Of a DNA stretch of 64,000 nt, positions 1 to 10,245 are shown piece by piece. A program made the translations under genes and the position numbers. Where the stretch lies: NCBI GenBank assembly GCA_947496465.1, contig CANMCX010000002.1, forward strand, positions 1 through 64,000, given 5' to 3'. The notes under the pieces were generated by a model that did no database searches, was not told where the DNA came from, and was given only the letters and a program-made list of their open reading frames with translations. This DNA comes from Marinifilum_A sediminis (lineage in GTDB: Bacteria > Bacteroidota > Bacteroidia > Bacteroidales > Marinifilaceae). The first letter of the stretch is position 1; each line of letters starts with the position of its first letter.

Positions 1-58
1 ATGTCTGATAAGATTACTCCTACCAGACTTACTTCCATTAAATAAATATTGTTTATTG

Positions 59-128
59 ATACCCTCACTTCGAGTGAGAGCATCAAATGTACTCTTCTGA
101 GAGTATCACTCTAAGTGATGCTCTCAGT
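59..128. repeat. Pair of imperfect palindromes (A then B) left of the KAP gene
   Basis: Two short inverted repeats lie side by side. Element A (about 59-86) has arms GATACCCTC and GAGAGCATC around ACTTCGAGT. Element B (about 97-127) has arms GAGAGTATC and GATGCTCTC around ACTCTAAGT, inside a longer CTGAGAG/CTCTCAG palindrome. B uses essentially the reverse complement of A's arms. The same two elements recur in the order B, A at 3163-3247, in the same orientation, on the other side of the gene. They look like copies of a dispersed small palindromic repeat; the function is unknown. Confidence 0.7.
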
Positions 129-218
129 AAAGTAGCCCCAAATATTATTGTTGATAACTCATTTTACTATCTGTTTATTATTTTTAGTAAGTTTATATGA
201 TCATAAAAACCCATATAA

Positions 219-3086
219 ATGACTAAGCAAATCCAAGCTAATCACATGAACATGAAATCTGTTCGCAAATTTTGGCAGTTTACCCTATTGTTTTTTCTTG
301 CTTTAATTGTCTTTAACGAGCTTCTATCTAAGCTTTATGAAAGTATCCGAAAAGCTTTACTACTTAATGATGTTGGAGTATTTTTAATCCTCGCAGTTTT
401 ATTTGCACTTCTGTTTTGGGAGCTTATCGGCAAAATTAAAGATAACAAGCAGGTGTCCTGGAAACTAAGAGATACTTTCATTGTAGCTGTCATGATAAAA
501 AGCCTTTGGCTTATCATTTGGGCATTCATTACTCTTTCTTTTGTACCATTAAATTATTTCAACTTTATTGATTTTTCGATATATCAATGGATAAGCTCTG
601 GTACTTTTGAGAATGTTCACTTAATACTCGCCTTTGTGTATTTTGCAGGCGCTTACTTGGCTTTTAAGTATTACCATTGGGATTCTATGGCAAGTAAATT
701 AAATAGAATAAAGAAGAGTACAGAAGTAGGTTTTGAACTGAATGATGACAGAACACTTGGAGAAACAGAAGCTTTTCAAAATTGTAAAACACTTGCTGAA
801 TTGAAGGAACTTGATAAACTTGGAAGGTTTGATTATGCGCAACAAATAAGTCACATCATTATAAACAATGGTGAAAAGAAGTCTTTTGCTATAGGAATAA
901 ATGGCGAGTGGGGATCTGGGAAAACCTCATTTATTGATATGATCAAACGAATAAATGAGATTGAATATTCAGATCAGTGTATTTTCATCAACTTTAATCC
1001 TTGGTATTTTACTGGCACAGAAAAAGTATTAAAGAAATTCTACGATACTTTAATAAAAGCTGTAGGCAACAACTTCTCTATTACTTTCAGAAATGATCTA
1101 ACAAGATATTTCGAACTTATCTGTGCTACAGAAACCAAAATATGGAAAACAAACTTCTTACAATATTTCAAGAAAAATACCGACTTTGATTCTCAATTAG
1201 ATGACTTAAAAAAGCATTTTAATGGATTGCCGCAAAAGATTGTTATTGTAATTGATGATTTGGATCGCCTACAAAAGGATGAAATACTAGTATTGTTTAG
1301 AACAATACGATTAATAGGTGATTTTCCTAATGTAGTGTACTTGGTTGGATACTCTCATGATTATGTGAGTAGAATACTTGAAGAGAATAAAGAAACTGCA
1401 GATGAGCAAGCAAGTTTTATGGAAAAAATATTTCAACTGGAATTTGAATTGCCTGGGCCTCTTAAAAGTGATGTACTTGACTATTGCAAATTACAATTCC
1501 AAAAATATATACCTGACTATCTTGAAGAAGAGGAAGGTATTCTTAAGGAGATAGTAGAAAATAGAATCCTTAGTAATGTTCGTGATATTAAAAGGTTTTA
1601 CAATCAATTAGAAATTAATTCCTCATTACCTGAAATAAGAGAAAACACTTATTTGCCACAATTTTTTCTTTTAGAGCTAATTTACTATACAGATTCTAAT
1701 ATGTACTTTAAAATTTGGCATAATGAATCTTTGTTATCACAAGAGGATAAACGAAAAAGCACGAACCTACTAATTGATTTAATTTTAAAGTTAGGATCAC
1801 GTTCTAATCAATCTATTACAAAAAGTAAGTCTCATTTTAATAAGTATTTTTTTAAGAGGCTAGATTTAAAACAAGAAGTTGATTATAGACAAGTTAAGCT
1901 AGTGTTTGAATCTGATAAGTTTGAGAATATAATAAAAGAATTGTATAAAATTAACCTTAACCAATTAATTGATGGTTTTATTAAATTTTCAAAAGATGAA
2001 ACAACCAATTCTTTAAATACATACTCAATACTAGATAGGATTTTATTTCTTTATGAGTATATCTTTGTTAATAAAGAATGGGACACCAAATATTTTATGA
2101 AATCTAAGGCTTTTGAAGGGAGTTCTCTAATCAAATGTATTAATGATAATATCATAAAGCCAAATGAGCATAATCAGATAGAAGAGTACCTTATCAGTAA
2201 GAAAGAATATAAAAGCTTTTCTGACTTTTTGAGAATGTTTTACTCATATAATACAAGTTTAAATCTTAAAGAATTACATAAAAAAGCTGTTAACGAAGGC
2301 TTTATTCAAGCAGTAAATGAAATTGATTCACTTCTAATAAGCCTTAATAACTATCAAAAATATTGCGATGCAAATCGTAATCAATTCTATGAATCTATAT
2401 TTGAGGATAACTCCATAAAAGAAGGTTTAAGGCAACATGCGAAATTAATATATAATAAATTAACTAAATTAAAACAATCATCAAAGGGAGATTATTCAAT
2501 ATTAAGTTTCTTTGGGGATAGAGATAATTTACTACAGATTAATGATTATTCATCGGAAGGAATATTTAATCTGTTAGATGAGTATTCAGAAAAATATTAT
2601 CCAGTTTTTGAATCTAACCTGCTAAATATTTTTAATTATGAATTTGAACGTGATAATTATAAGTATAGAATTCGTATTCCGCGTGACTTAAATCAAATTA
2701 AAATTCTAACAACTAATAATGAAGAAATATGTGGAGTAAGAGCCACAAATAATGAATTAATTCCTTGGACTGGTAATAGTAAGTCAGGATCTTTAATGAA
2801 TAATACATTTTTTTTTCCATCTCGGACCTCTCTCAATAATTTATTTATAGTATTTTATAGAAGTGAAACAGGTACAAGTTATTGCATTCAAAGAGAAAAT
2901 GATGATAAGGAAGTTATCAAAGCTACTCAAATTAATATCTTAAGAGATATCAGTTTTAAAATAAGAATTGAAACTGAAAATAATTATGAATTCCTTTTAG
3001 AAAGAAAATTATTACCATCACAATTTCAACTAAGAACAAATTCTATTAGTGTCGCTGATCTTTTGCAAAAATCCAAGGTAAGGTGA
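219..3086 (+). CDS. Membrane-anchored KAP-family P-loop NTPase
   Basis: A 955-residue protein. Four hydrophobic helices lie at roughly residues 18-38, 50-70, 86-110 and 132-150. A P-loop domain follows, with Walker A GEWGSGKTS near residue 230 and a hydrophobic Walker B strand ending in DDLDRL near residue 345. The INGEWGSGKT and DDLDR motifs are typical of KAP (Kidins220/ARMS-PifA) NTPases, several of which act in phage or plasmid exclusion. The rest is a long helical region with a basic, beta-rich tail from about residue 850. I kept the ATG at 219; Met10 and Met12 are alternative starts. The gene stands alone: it is convergent with carB and bracketed by palindromic repeats, and it is more AT-rich than the neighbouring arg genes, which fits horizontal acquisition. 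A defence role is inferred, not shown. Confidence 0.8.
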   Translation: MTKQIQANHMNMKSVRKFWQFTLLFFLALIVFNELLSKLYESIRKALLLNDVGVFLILAVLFALLFWELIGKIKDNKQVSWKLRDTFIVAVMIKSLWLIIWAFITLSFVPLNYFNFIDFSIYQWISSGTFENVHLILAFVYFAGAYLAFKYYHWDSMASKLNRIKKSTEVGFELNDDRTLGETEAFQNCKTLAELKELDKLGRFDYAQQISHIIINNGEKKSFAIGINGEWGSGKTSFIDMIKRINEIEYSDQCIFINFNPWYFTGTEKVLKKFYDTLIKAVGNNFSITFRNDLTRYFELICATETKIWKTNFLQYFKKNTDFDSQLDDLKKHFNGLPQKIVIVIDDLDRLQKDEILVLFRTIRLIGDFPNVVYLVGYSHDYVSRILEENKETADEQASFMEKIFQLEFELPGPLKSDVLDYCKLQFQKYIPDYLEEEEGILKEIVENRILSNVRDIKRFYNQLEINSSLPEIRENTYLPQFFLLELIYYTDSNMYFKIWHNESLLSQEDKRKSTNLLIDLILKLGSRSNQSITKSKSHFNKYFFKRLDLKQEVDYRQVKLVFESDKFENIIKELYKINLNQLIDGFIKFSKDETTNSLNTYSILDRILFLYEYIFVNKEWDTKYFMKSKAFEGSSLIKCINDNIIKPNEHNQIEEYLISKKEYKSFSDFLRMFYSYNTSLNLKELHKKAVNEGFIQAVNEIDSLLISLNNYQKYCDANRNQFYESIFEDNSIKEGLRQHAKLIYNKLTKLKQSSKGDYSILSFFGDRDNLLQINDYSSEGIFNLLDEYSEKYYPVFESNLLNIFNYEFERDNYKYRIRIPRDLNQIKILTTNNEEICGVRATNNELIPWTGNSKSGSLMNNTFFFPSRTSLNNLFIVFYRSETGTSYCIQRENDDKEVIKATQINILRDISFKIRIETENNYEFLLERKLLPSQFQLRTNSISVADLLQKSKVR

Positions 3087-3100
3087 CTTTACAAAATAAA

Positions 3101-3133
3101 AAACCTGTCAGGATTTAAAATCCTGACAGGTTT
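3101..3133. terminator. Perfect palindrome, probable terminator of the KAP gene
   Basis: A 16-bp arm (AAACCTGTCAGGATTT) and its exact complement are separated by one base, just after the stop at 3086. The A/T ends could serve as a terminator in either direction. The CCTGACAGG core is also a common dispersed palindrome in this phylum, so it may double as a repeat element. Confidence 0.6.
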
Positions 3134-3162
3134 ACTATTTATATATACTTGTATTCTTTATT

Positions 3163-3247
3163 TCTGAGGGTATCACTCAAAGTGATGCTCTCAGTTCTTA
3201 AACCAAAATAACAATTGATACCCTCACTTAGAGTGAGAGCATCAAAT
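3163..3247. repeat. Pair of imperfect palindromes (B then A) right of the KAP gene
   Basis: Element B (about 3163-3193, GAGGGTATC/GATGCTCTC arms around ACTCAAAGT) and element A (about 3218-3246, GATACCCTC/GAGAGCATC arms around ACTTAGAGT) repeat the pair at 59-128, with a few base changes and in swapped order. They lie between the KAP terminator and the end of carB. Confidence 0.7.
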
Positions 3248-3255
3248 ATCATGTT

Positions 3256-6200
3256 TTACCACTCTTGTTTTTGCTCCACGTAATCGCTGAAGCTTTCGAT
3301 AGCTAAATCGGATTGTGACTTTTTACAGAATGAATAGATAAAGGCAGATGCCAAACGTGCGTTGGTTACCAATGGTACGTTTAGGTCAATTGCGGTTCTT
3401 CTGATCTGGTAGTCGTTATTTAGTTCCGTTTTGCTTAAGTTTTTCGGAATGTTGACTACAAAATCAACCTCACGGTTACGAATTAGACTGACTGCATTTT
3501 TCTCTACATCTTCATCAGGCCAACCTACACTTTCTATCTTCACACCATTCTCCTCAAGAAATTTTGCAGTACCTCTTGTGCCGTAAAGCTTGTAGCCACG
3601 CTCCTCTAGCATTTTTGAACTCTTTAAAAGTTCAATTTTCGAGCGAATAGGACCACTACTAATTAGTACGGCTTTCTTCGGTATGCGATAACCAACTGAT
3701 ATCATAGCTTTTAATATCGCATCGTAGTAATCGGCGCCCAAACAGCCCACTTCTCCGGTTGAAGACATGTCTACACCCAAAACAGGATCGGCTTTTGATA
3801 GTCTTGAGAAGGAGAATTGAGAGGCTTTTACACCAATATGCTCCAATTCGAACATGGATGGTCGATTGTTAGGAATGTTGACATCGAGCATGGCCTGTGT
3901 AGCTGTTTCCACGAAATTAAAGTCCATTACTTTCGAAACGAATGGGAAACTACGACTGGCACGAAGATTACACTCAATTACCTTAATGTCGTTGTCTTTT
4001 GCCAACAACTGCATGTTGAATGGTCCGGTAATGTCGAGCGATTTTGCAATTTTACCAGCTATCTTACGAATACGGCGTATGGTCTCGAAATACAGCTTTT
4101 GAGGAGGAAATACCAGCGTGGCATCACCCGAGTGCACTCCGGCAAACTCAACGTGCTCCGATATGGCATCAATCACAATTTCACCATTCTTGGCAACTCC
4201 ATCGAACTCAATCTCCTTAGCTTCCTGTATAAACTCACTTACCACTACAGGGTATTGCTTTGATACCTGGGCAGCTAAGTCAAGGAAATGTCCCAATTCA
4301 TCAGGATTGGATACCACATTCATAGCAGCTCCCGAAAGCACGTAACTTGGACGGATCAATACAGGGAATCCAACCTCGGCTATAAAGTCGTTAATGGCTT
4401 CCTTACTGGTTAGCTCATTCCAACGAGGCTGATCTACTTTCAACTCATCCAGCATGGCTGAGAAAGTCTGACGATTCTCTGCTCTGTCGATTGATTCAGG
4501 AGAAGTTCCCAATACCTTTACATCTGCCTTGTGCAAACGCATGGATAAGTTTTGTGGAATCTGTCCTCCTACCGATACAATTACACCTCGTGGTGATTCC
4601 AAATCGATGATATCTAACACTCTTTCAAAAGAAAGCTCGTCGAAATACAATCGGTCACACACATCGTAATCGGTACTTACCGTTTCCGGATTGTAGTTGA
4701 TCATTACCGATCGCAATCCTTCTTTATTTACTGCGTTTAGCGCATTTACACTACACCAGTCGAACTCTACTGATGAACCAATACGATAGGCTCCCGATCC
4801 CAAAACGATTACCGATTGATTGTCATCCACGTAAGTGATATCGTTTTCATCGCCACTATAGGTAAGATAGATGTAATTGGTTTGCGCTGGATACTCCGCA
4901 GCGAGTGTATCAATTTGCTTCACTACAGGAACAATACCGTACTCCTTACGAAGCTTACGTACCTGTAAAAGCTCATCTTCCATATTGGTAGCTTCAGGCT
5001 TTAACACGAAACGAGCAATCTGAAAATCGGAGAAACCATATACTTTGGCAGCCTTAAGCAATTCTTTAGGTAATTGCTGTAAATTCTTATTTTTCTGTAG
5101 ATCCCACTTGATCTTGGTAATGTGTTCCAGCTTGCTTAGGAACCACTTGTCAATCTTAGTCAGATCGTGAATCTTATCGATAGAATAGCCTTGTTCAAAT
5201 GCTTGCGCGATAGAGAAAATACGCATATCTGTTGGGTGAGTTAACTCGTAATCTACATCCTCGAACTTAGAATGTACATTCCCCACAAAACCGTGCATTC
5301 CTTGACCAATCATACGCAATCCTTTCTGAACGGCTTCCTCGAAGTTTCGACCAATTGCCATCACCTCTCCCACAGATTTCATGCTTGAGCCAATCTCCTT
5401 GGTAACGCCTTCGAACTTGTTCAAATCCCAACGTGGAATCTTACATACCACATAGTCAAGAGCTGGTTCGAAACAAGCCGTTGTAGTTTGAGTTACGGTA
5501 TTCTTTAATTCATGTAAGGCGTACCCCAAACCTAATTTGGCAGCTACAAATGCCAGAGGATAACCCGTTGCTTTCGATGCCAAGGCTGATGAACGCGACA
5601 AACGAGCATTCACCTCAATTACACGATAATCTTCTGAGTTCGGATCTAAAGCATACTGTACGTTACACTCTCCCACCACTCCCATGTGTCGAATGATCTT
5701 GATCGCCAACGAACGCAGTTTATGATATTCCGAATTGGTTAGTGTTTGCGATGGTGCAATTACAATACTCTCACCTGTATGGATTCCCAGTGGATCGAAA
5801 TTCTCCATATTACAAACGGTAATACAGTTGTCGTAAGCATCTCGAACCACTTCGTACTCTACTTCTTTCCATCCTTTTAGTGATTCTTCTACCAAAATCT
5901 GGCTAGAGTAAGATAAGGCATTTTCTGCCAGTGCCTTTAACTCCTCCATATTGGAACAGAAACCTGAACCTTGTCCTCCAAGCGTAAAGGCAGCACGTAT
6001 GATGATTGGGAAACCCAATTTCTCAGCAGCATCTACAGCTCCATCAATAGATCCTACGGCATAAGATTGTGGCGTTTTAACATCAATCTTGCGAAGCTCG
6101 TTGGCAAATATCTCTCTATCTTCGGTTTTGATAATGGTCTCGATTGGAGTTCCCAAAACCTGAAGGTTGTACTTTTCAAGAATTCCATTTTCGAATAGTT

Positions 6201-6498
6201 CAATACCGCAGTTTAGAGCAGTTTGTCCTCCAAATGCAAGCAGAATACCATCTGGCTTTTCTTTTAAGATTACTTGTTCCACAAAAAAGGGAGTAACCGG
6301 CAAAAAATAAATTTGATCGGCAACTCCCTTGGAAGTTTGTACGGTGGCGATATTGGGATTGATCAATACAGTTTGAATGCCTTCTTCTTTCATGGCTTTT
6401 AATGCCTGAGATCCGGAATAGTCAAATTCACCAGCTTCACCAATTTTAAGTGCTCCTGAGCCTAATACGAGTACTTTCTTTATGTTGTCTTTCTTCAT
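3256..6498 (-). CDS. carB: Carbamoyl-phosphate synthase large subunit
   Basis: This is the large subunit of carbamoyl-phosphate synthase. It makes carbamoyl phosphate from bicarbonate, ATP and the ammonia delivered by CarA, feeding arginine and pyrimidine synthesis. At 1080 residues it is full length. It has the two tandem ATP-grasp halves (N-terminal LVLGSGALKIGEAGEFDYSG; second half opening with VIVLGSGAYRIGSSVEFDW near residue 560) and a C-terminal MGS-like allosteric domain from about residue 940. It is the last gene of the minus-strand arginine operon, 52 bp after carA, and ends facing the KAP gene. Its position behind the arg genes suggests arginine-responsive expression of carbamoyl phosphate. 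Confidence 0.97.
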   Translation of the reverse strand: MKKDNIKKVLVLGSGALKIGEAGEFDYSGSQALKAMKEEGIQTVLINPNIATVQTSKGVADQIYFLPVTPFFVEQVILKEKPDGILLAFGGQTALNCGIELFENGILEKYNLQVLGTPIETIIKTEDREIFANELRKIDVKTPQSYAVGSIDGAVDAAEKLGFPIIIRAAFTLGGQGSGFCSNMEELKALAENALSYSSQILVEESLKGWKEVEYEVVRDAYDNCITVCNMENFDPLGIHTGESIVIAPSQTLTNSEYHKLRSLAIKIIRHMGVVGECNVQYALDPNSEDYRVIEVNARLSRSSALASKATGYPLAFVAAKLGLGYALHELKNTVTQTTTACFEPALDYVVCKIPRWDLNKFEGVTKEIGSSMKSVGEVMAIGRNFEEAVQKGLRMIGQGMHGFVGNVHSKFEDVDYELTHPTDMRIFSIAQAFEQGYSIDKIHDLTKIDKWFLSKLEHITKIKWDLQKNKNLQQLPKELLKAAKVYGFSDFQIARFVLKPEATNMEDELLQVRKLRKEYGIVPVVKQIDTLAAEYPAQTNYIYLTYSGDENDITYVDDNQSVIVLGSGAYRIGSSVEFDWCSVNALNAVNKEGLRSVMINYNPETVSTDYDVCDRLYFDELSFERVLDIIDLESPRGVIVSVGGQIPQNLSMRLHKADVKVLGTSPESIDRAENRQTFSAMLDELKVDQPRWNELTSKEAINDFIAEVGFPVLIRPSYVLSGAAMNVVSNPDELGHFLDLAAQVSKQYPVVVSEFIQEAKEIEFDGVAKNGEIVIDAISEHVEFAGVHSGDATLVFPPQKLYFETIRRIRKIAGKIAKSLDITGPFNMQLLAKDNDIKVIECNLRASRSFPFVSKVMDFNFVETATQAMLDVNIPNNRPSMFELEHIGVKASQFSFSRLSKADPVLGVDMSSTGEVGCLGADYYDAILKAMISVGYRIPKKAVLISSGPIRSKIELLKSSKMLEERGYKLYGTRGTAKFLEENGVKIESVGWPDEDVEKNAVSLIRNREVDFVVNIPKNLSKTELNNDYQIRRTAIDLNVPLVTNARLASAFIYSFCKKSQSDLAIESFSDYVEQKQEW

Positions 6499-6550
6499 TT
6501 TTTTTTCTTTTAATCCACCGGCTAAAGCAGGTGGTAATTCATCAATTACC

Positions 6551-7648
6551 TTATACTTTTTCCTTTTTTAACTTGAACTCTTCCATCATTTTAATGAAAT
6601 CATCGAAAAGGAACTCGGTATCAGTTGGTCCACTTGATGCTTCAGGGTGAAACTGAGAGGCAAAGAAAGGCTTCGAAACATGCTTTATTCCTTCACAAGT
6701 ATCATCGTTGGCATTGATAAATAATGGTTCCCATTCCTTTGGTAAAGTATCATTATTAATAGCATAACCATGGTTTTGAGAGGTAATGAAACATCGCTTG
6801 GTTCCCTTTAAAACTACAGGCTGATTGTGAGATCTGTGACCGTATTTTAGCTTGTAAGTATCGGCACCTGCAGCCAAAGCCATCAATTGAGTTCCCAAAC
6901 AAATCCCCATGATTGGAGTATCCTGATTGAAGGCATTTTTAAGGTTTGCTATCGCAGTTGTATTCTGCTTTGGATCTCCGGGTCCGTTAGATATAAACAA
7001 TCCATCGTATTCTTCCTGTGAGAAATCGTAATCGTGTGGCACTCGAATTACGGTTGTATCGCGTTTTAACAAGCAACGAATAATGTTGTTCTTCACACCG
7101 CAATCTAAAAGAAGTACCTTGTGTTTTCCTTCTCCATACACCTTCTTCTCTGAAGTGCTCACCTGAGCTACCAGGTTATTCAGGTTTGGATCTACCAAAT
7201 CAACATCCTGATCTTCGAAAACAATTTTGGCAAGCATACTTCCCTGTTCCCGAAGTTTTTTGGTTAAGGCTCGTGTATCAACACCGTAAATTCCGGGTAT
7301 TTTGTGTTGTTTCATCCAATCTCCAAGACTTAGGCTCGCATTCCAGTGACTGAACTCTTCGGTATAATCCGATACAATAAAAGCAGAGACCTGAATCTTT
7401 TCAGATTCATAAAAGCGGAACAGCTCATCCTTTTGAAGTGTTCCCGGAACACCGTAGTTTCCGATCAGCGGGAAAGTACTTACCAGGATTTGTCCCTTGT
7501 AGGATGGATCTGTAAGACTTTCCGGATAGCCCGTCATAGCAGTGTTAAACACCATTTCACCAGCAATAGATTCCTGGTGACCAAAGGATGTTCCGATAAA
7601 TTCGGAACCATCCTGTAAAATCAATTTTGCTTTTGTCTGTTGTGACAT
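6551..7648 (-). CDS. carA: Carbamoyl-phosphate synthase small (glutaminase) subunit
   Basis: This is the glutamine amidotransferase subunit that hydrolyses glutamine and channels ammonia to CarB. At 365 residues it has the usual length. The N-terminal CPSase domain contains the GYPESLTDPSY motif. The class I amidotransferase domain shows the nucleophile elbow GICLGTQL (Cys near residue 245) and the catalytic His-Glu pair in QFHPEAS near residue 335. It lies between argH (56-bp gap) and carB (52-bp gap) on the same strand, so glutamine-dependent carbamoyl-phosphate synthesis is encoded as one unit with arginine synthesis. Confidence 0.97.
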   Translation of the reverse strand: MSQQTKAKLILQDGSEFIGTSFGHQESIAGEMVFNTAMTGYPESLTDPSYKGQILVSTFPLIGNYGVPGTLQKDELFRFYESEKIQVSAFIVSDYTEEFSHWNASLSLGDWMKQHKIPGIYGVDTRALTKKLREQGSMLAKIVFEDQDVDLVDPNLNNLVAQVSTSEKKVYGEGKHKVLLLDCGVKNNIIRCLLKRDTTVIRVPHDYDFSQEEYDGLFISNGPGDPKQNTTAIANLKNAFNQDTPIMGICLGTQLMALAAGADTYKLKYGHRSHNQPVVLKGTKRCFITSQNHGYAINNDTLPKEWEPLFINANDDTCEGIKHVSKPFFASQFHPEASSGPTDTEFLFDDFIKMMEEFKLKKEKV

Positions 7649-7704
7649 AAAAGTACTATAAAATGGTTATAAAAATTCTTATTAATAGTTACGTGAAATA
7701 CTTG

Positions 7705-9042
7705 CTATATTCTATTTAATAGGTTCATATAAGCCTCTTTGGTTCTGTTAAAGTTAAAACCAACAAATATTTCATTCATCTTATTTACGATCTTATCGTT
7801 ACACAAATTCCCAATACTTCCTTCGTGTACATATTTTAGTTTGCCGTTGTATTTAAATTCACCTTTTTCTACAATTTGCCCCACTTCTTTGTAGGCATCA
7901 CGGAATGGAGTTCCCTTCAATACCAATCTATTTACCTCTTCAACAGTAAATAAATACTGGTATCTATCATCGTTCAGGATATCTTTATTGATTTTCACTT
8001 CTGAAAGCATTATTCTTGTCATTTCGATACAAGCCAACATCTTATCGAAGGCAGGCATAAAGAATTCCTTGGTCAATTGGTAATCTCGGTGATATCCTGA
8101 TGGCAAATTTGAGGTTACCGCCTGAATTTGAGCAGGAAGCATCTGCAAGGCATTGGCATTTGCACGAATCATTTCGAACACATCTGGATTCTTCTTGTGA
8201 GGCATGATACTGCTTCCTGTTGTTAGCTCATCAGGGAAACTTAGAAAGTTAAAGTTCTGACTGTTGTACAAACAGGCATCCATAGCCAATTTACCAATGG
8301 TCATTGCCATATTTGCCAGTGCAGACAAAACGGTAAATTCCATTTTACCACGTCCCATTTGTGCATACACAACATTGTAGCTTAAATCTCTAAATCCTAG
8401 TAAATCTGTAGTCATCTGACGATTTAAAGGAAAAGAAGAACCATAACCTGCTCCAGATCCTAGTGGATTCTGATTCACCACCTTGTAAGCGGATTGCAAA
8501 ACCATTAAGTCATCCGTTAAACTTTCTGCATAGGAACCAAACCAAAGTCCGAACGAAGAAGGCATTGCAACTTGCAAATGCGTATATCCTGGCATCAATA
8601 CCTTTTTGTATTGATTACTTTTAGAAATCAATTCATCGAACAGTAATCTTGCCTCGCGAACAATTTCTTCCAGCTTATTTCGAGTGAACAATTTCAAGTC
8701 AAGTAAAACCTGATCGTTTCTGGAACGACCGCTGTGTATTTTCTTACCTACATCACCCAACTCCTCAGTCAATAAAACTTCTATTTGCGAATGAACATCC
8801 TCCACTCCATCTTCAATTACAAAAGCTTCATTTTTAATCGTTGAATAAATCTTGCGCAATTCTTCTTGTATTTGCTTTAATTCATCTTTTTCAAGCAAAT
8901 CAATTGATTCTAGCATTTCAATATGTGCCAATGTGCCTAAAATGTCGAAAGCTGCCAATTGAAGGTCTAATTCACGATCTTTTCCTACGGTGAATTGTTC
9001 AATTTTCTTATCGACTTTTATGCCTTTGTCCCAAAGTTTCAT
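7705..9042 (-). CDS. argH: Argininosuccinate lyase
   Basis: Cleaves argininosuccinate to arginine and fumarate, the last step of arginine synthesis. The protein has 445 residues. The fumarase/aspartase superfamily signature GSSIMPHKKNPD is intact near residue 277, and the conserved SGRSRNDQV segment is at about residue 104. It sits between the argE-like gene (129-bp gap) and carA (56-bp gap) in the arginine operon. Nothing looks unusual. Confidence 0.96.
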   Translation of the reverse strand: MKLWDKGIKVDKKIEQFTVGKDRELDLQLAAFDILGTLAHIEMLESIDLLEKDELKQIQEELRKIYSTIKNEAFVIEDGVEDVHSQIEVLLTEELGDVGKKIHSGRSRNDQVLLDLKLFTRNKLEEIVREARLLFDELISKSNQYKKVLMPGYTHLQVAMPSSFGLWFGSYAESLTDDLMVLQSAYKVVNQNPLGSGAGYGSSFPLNRQMTTDLLGFRDLSYNVVYAQMGRGKMEFTVLSALANMAMTIGKLAMDACLYNSQNFNFLSFPDELTTGSSIMPHKKNPDVFEMIRANANALQMLPAQIQAVTSNLPSGYHRDYQLTKEFFMPAFDKMLACIEMTRIMLSEVKINKDILNDDRYQYLFTVEEVNRLVLKGTPFRDAYKEVGQIVEKGEFKYNGKLKYVHEGSIGNLCNDKIVNKMNEIFVGFNFNRTKEAYMNLLNRI

Positions 9043-9171
9043 ATTTTGTGTTTTAGGTGTTTGTTTCTCAATTAGTGTGTTGATATTTTTTATCTTTTCT
9101 TCTTAAATAAAAAGCTTACAGCATCCAGCTACAAGGCATTCGTAAATATTTCTTCTAGAAGAACTCATAAT

Positions 9172-10245
9172 TTATAAAATTAGTCCGTTCAACAAGTTAT
9201 AATATTTTTCGATGCCATCTCCAATTTCTTTCACATAGATGAACTCATCAGCTGTGTGCGAACGTGCCGAATCACCTGGTCCAAGTTTAAGTGTAGGAAA
9301 ACCTTTCATAATCGCCTGGTCGGATGTTGTTGGTGAACCATAATGGCTCATATTCAAGCTTATTCCATTCTGAACTAATGGATGTTCCAATGGAATTCCC
9401 GATGAATTCATTCTAAACGATCTGGCAATAGCATCACTTTTCAGATGTTCCTGAATAATCGAGAATGCTTTTGTATTGGTATAATGTTCATTGGTTCTTA
9501 CATCTACCACAAACTTACAAGATGACGGAATCACATTGTGTTGTTTCCCTGCATTTACCTGAGTTACGGTCATTTTCACAGGTCCCAGCACATTCGATTC
9601 CTTTTCGAACTGATAAGAATGCAGCCACTCAATATCCTTCATAGCAATGCTTATGGCATTCAATCCTTCGTTACGGGCCGCATGTCCCGGAATTCCTTTT
9701 GCTTCACAATCCAAAACCATAAGACCTTTCTCTGCGATTGCCATCTCCATAAGTGTTGGCTCTCCAACAATTCCAACATCGATTCTGCCAATTTCATTCT
9801 GCACCAATTCAAATCCGTTCTTACCAGAGATCTCCTCTTCTGCAGAAGCACAAAACACACGATTGTAATCTTGTTCTGTCTCTTCTAAAGCAAGAAATGT
9901 TGCAAATAAAGATACCAAACAACCTCCGGCATCATTACTTCCCAAACCATACAATTTATCCTCAGATATTTCTGGTGTAAATGGATCTTTCGTCCATTTT
10001 TCGTTTGGCTTTACTGTATCTAAATGAGAATTCATCAGTAAAACAGGCTTACCTTCTTTAAAATCTTTATTAAAAGCCCAAACGTTATTTCCTTTTCTAT
10101 TAACAGAGTAGCCTAATTCACTTAGTTTCTTCTCCATCAAATCAGCTACTTGATTCTCTTCTTTACTATAAGATTGAATAGATATTAATTCTTTTAGTGT
10201 ATTTAGAGCTATGCCAATATATTTTTCTAAATTCATCCTTCTCAA
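9172..10245 (-). CDS. argE: M20 peptidase, N-acyl-ornithine deacylase type
   Basis: A member of the M20 metallopeptidase family; from context it removes the acyl group in the arginine pathway. The 357-residue protein has the M20 metal ligands: MNSHLDTV (His, Asp), GSNDAGG, AEEEISG (catalytic Glu) and GEPT. A dimerization domain follows (about residues 170-285), then a C-terminal HTADEF motif. The start at 10245 abuts the argB stop at 10246; a second ATG at 10236 (MNLEKY) is equally plausible. In Bacteroidota the pathway can run on N-succinyl or N-acetyl intermediates, and the sequence alone does not tell which is used here. No lysine-pathway genes lie nearby, which favours argE. Confidence 0.85.
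   Translation of the reverse strand: MRRMNLEKYIGIALNTLKELISIQSYSKEENQVADLMEKKLSELGYSVNRKGNNVWAFNKDFKEGKPVLLMNSHLDTVKPNEKWTKDPFTPEISEDKLYGLGSNDAGGCLVSLFATFLALEETEQDYNRVFCASAEEEISGKNGFELVQNEIGRIDVGIVGEPTLMEMAIAEKGLMVLDCEAKGIPGHAARNEGLNAISIAMKDIEWLHSYQFEKESNVLGPVKMTVTQVNAGKQHNVIPSSCKFVVDVRTNEHYTNTKAFSIIQEHLKSDAIARSFRMNSSGIPLEHPLVQNGISLNMSHYGSPTTSDQAIMKGFPTLKLGPGDSARSHTADEFIYVKEIGDGIEKYYNLLNGLIL

Noticed and set aside
1..45. Short ORF MSDKITPTRLTSIK at the left edge
   Set aside because: Only 14 codons at the window boundary; it could be the end of a gene outside the window, but nothing supports it.
3817..4263. 148-codon ORF opposite carB
   Set aside because: Antisense shadow of a strongly conserved gene; no independent support.
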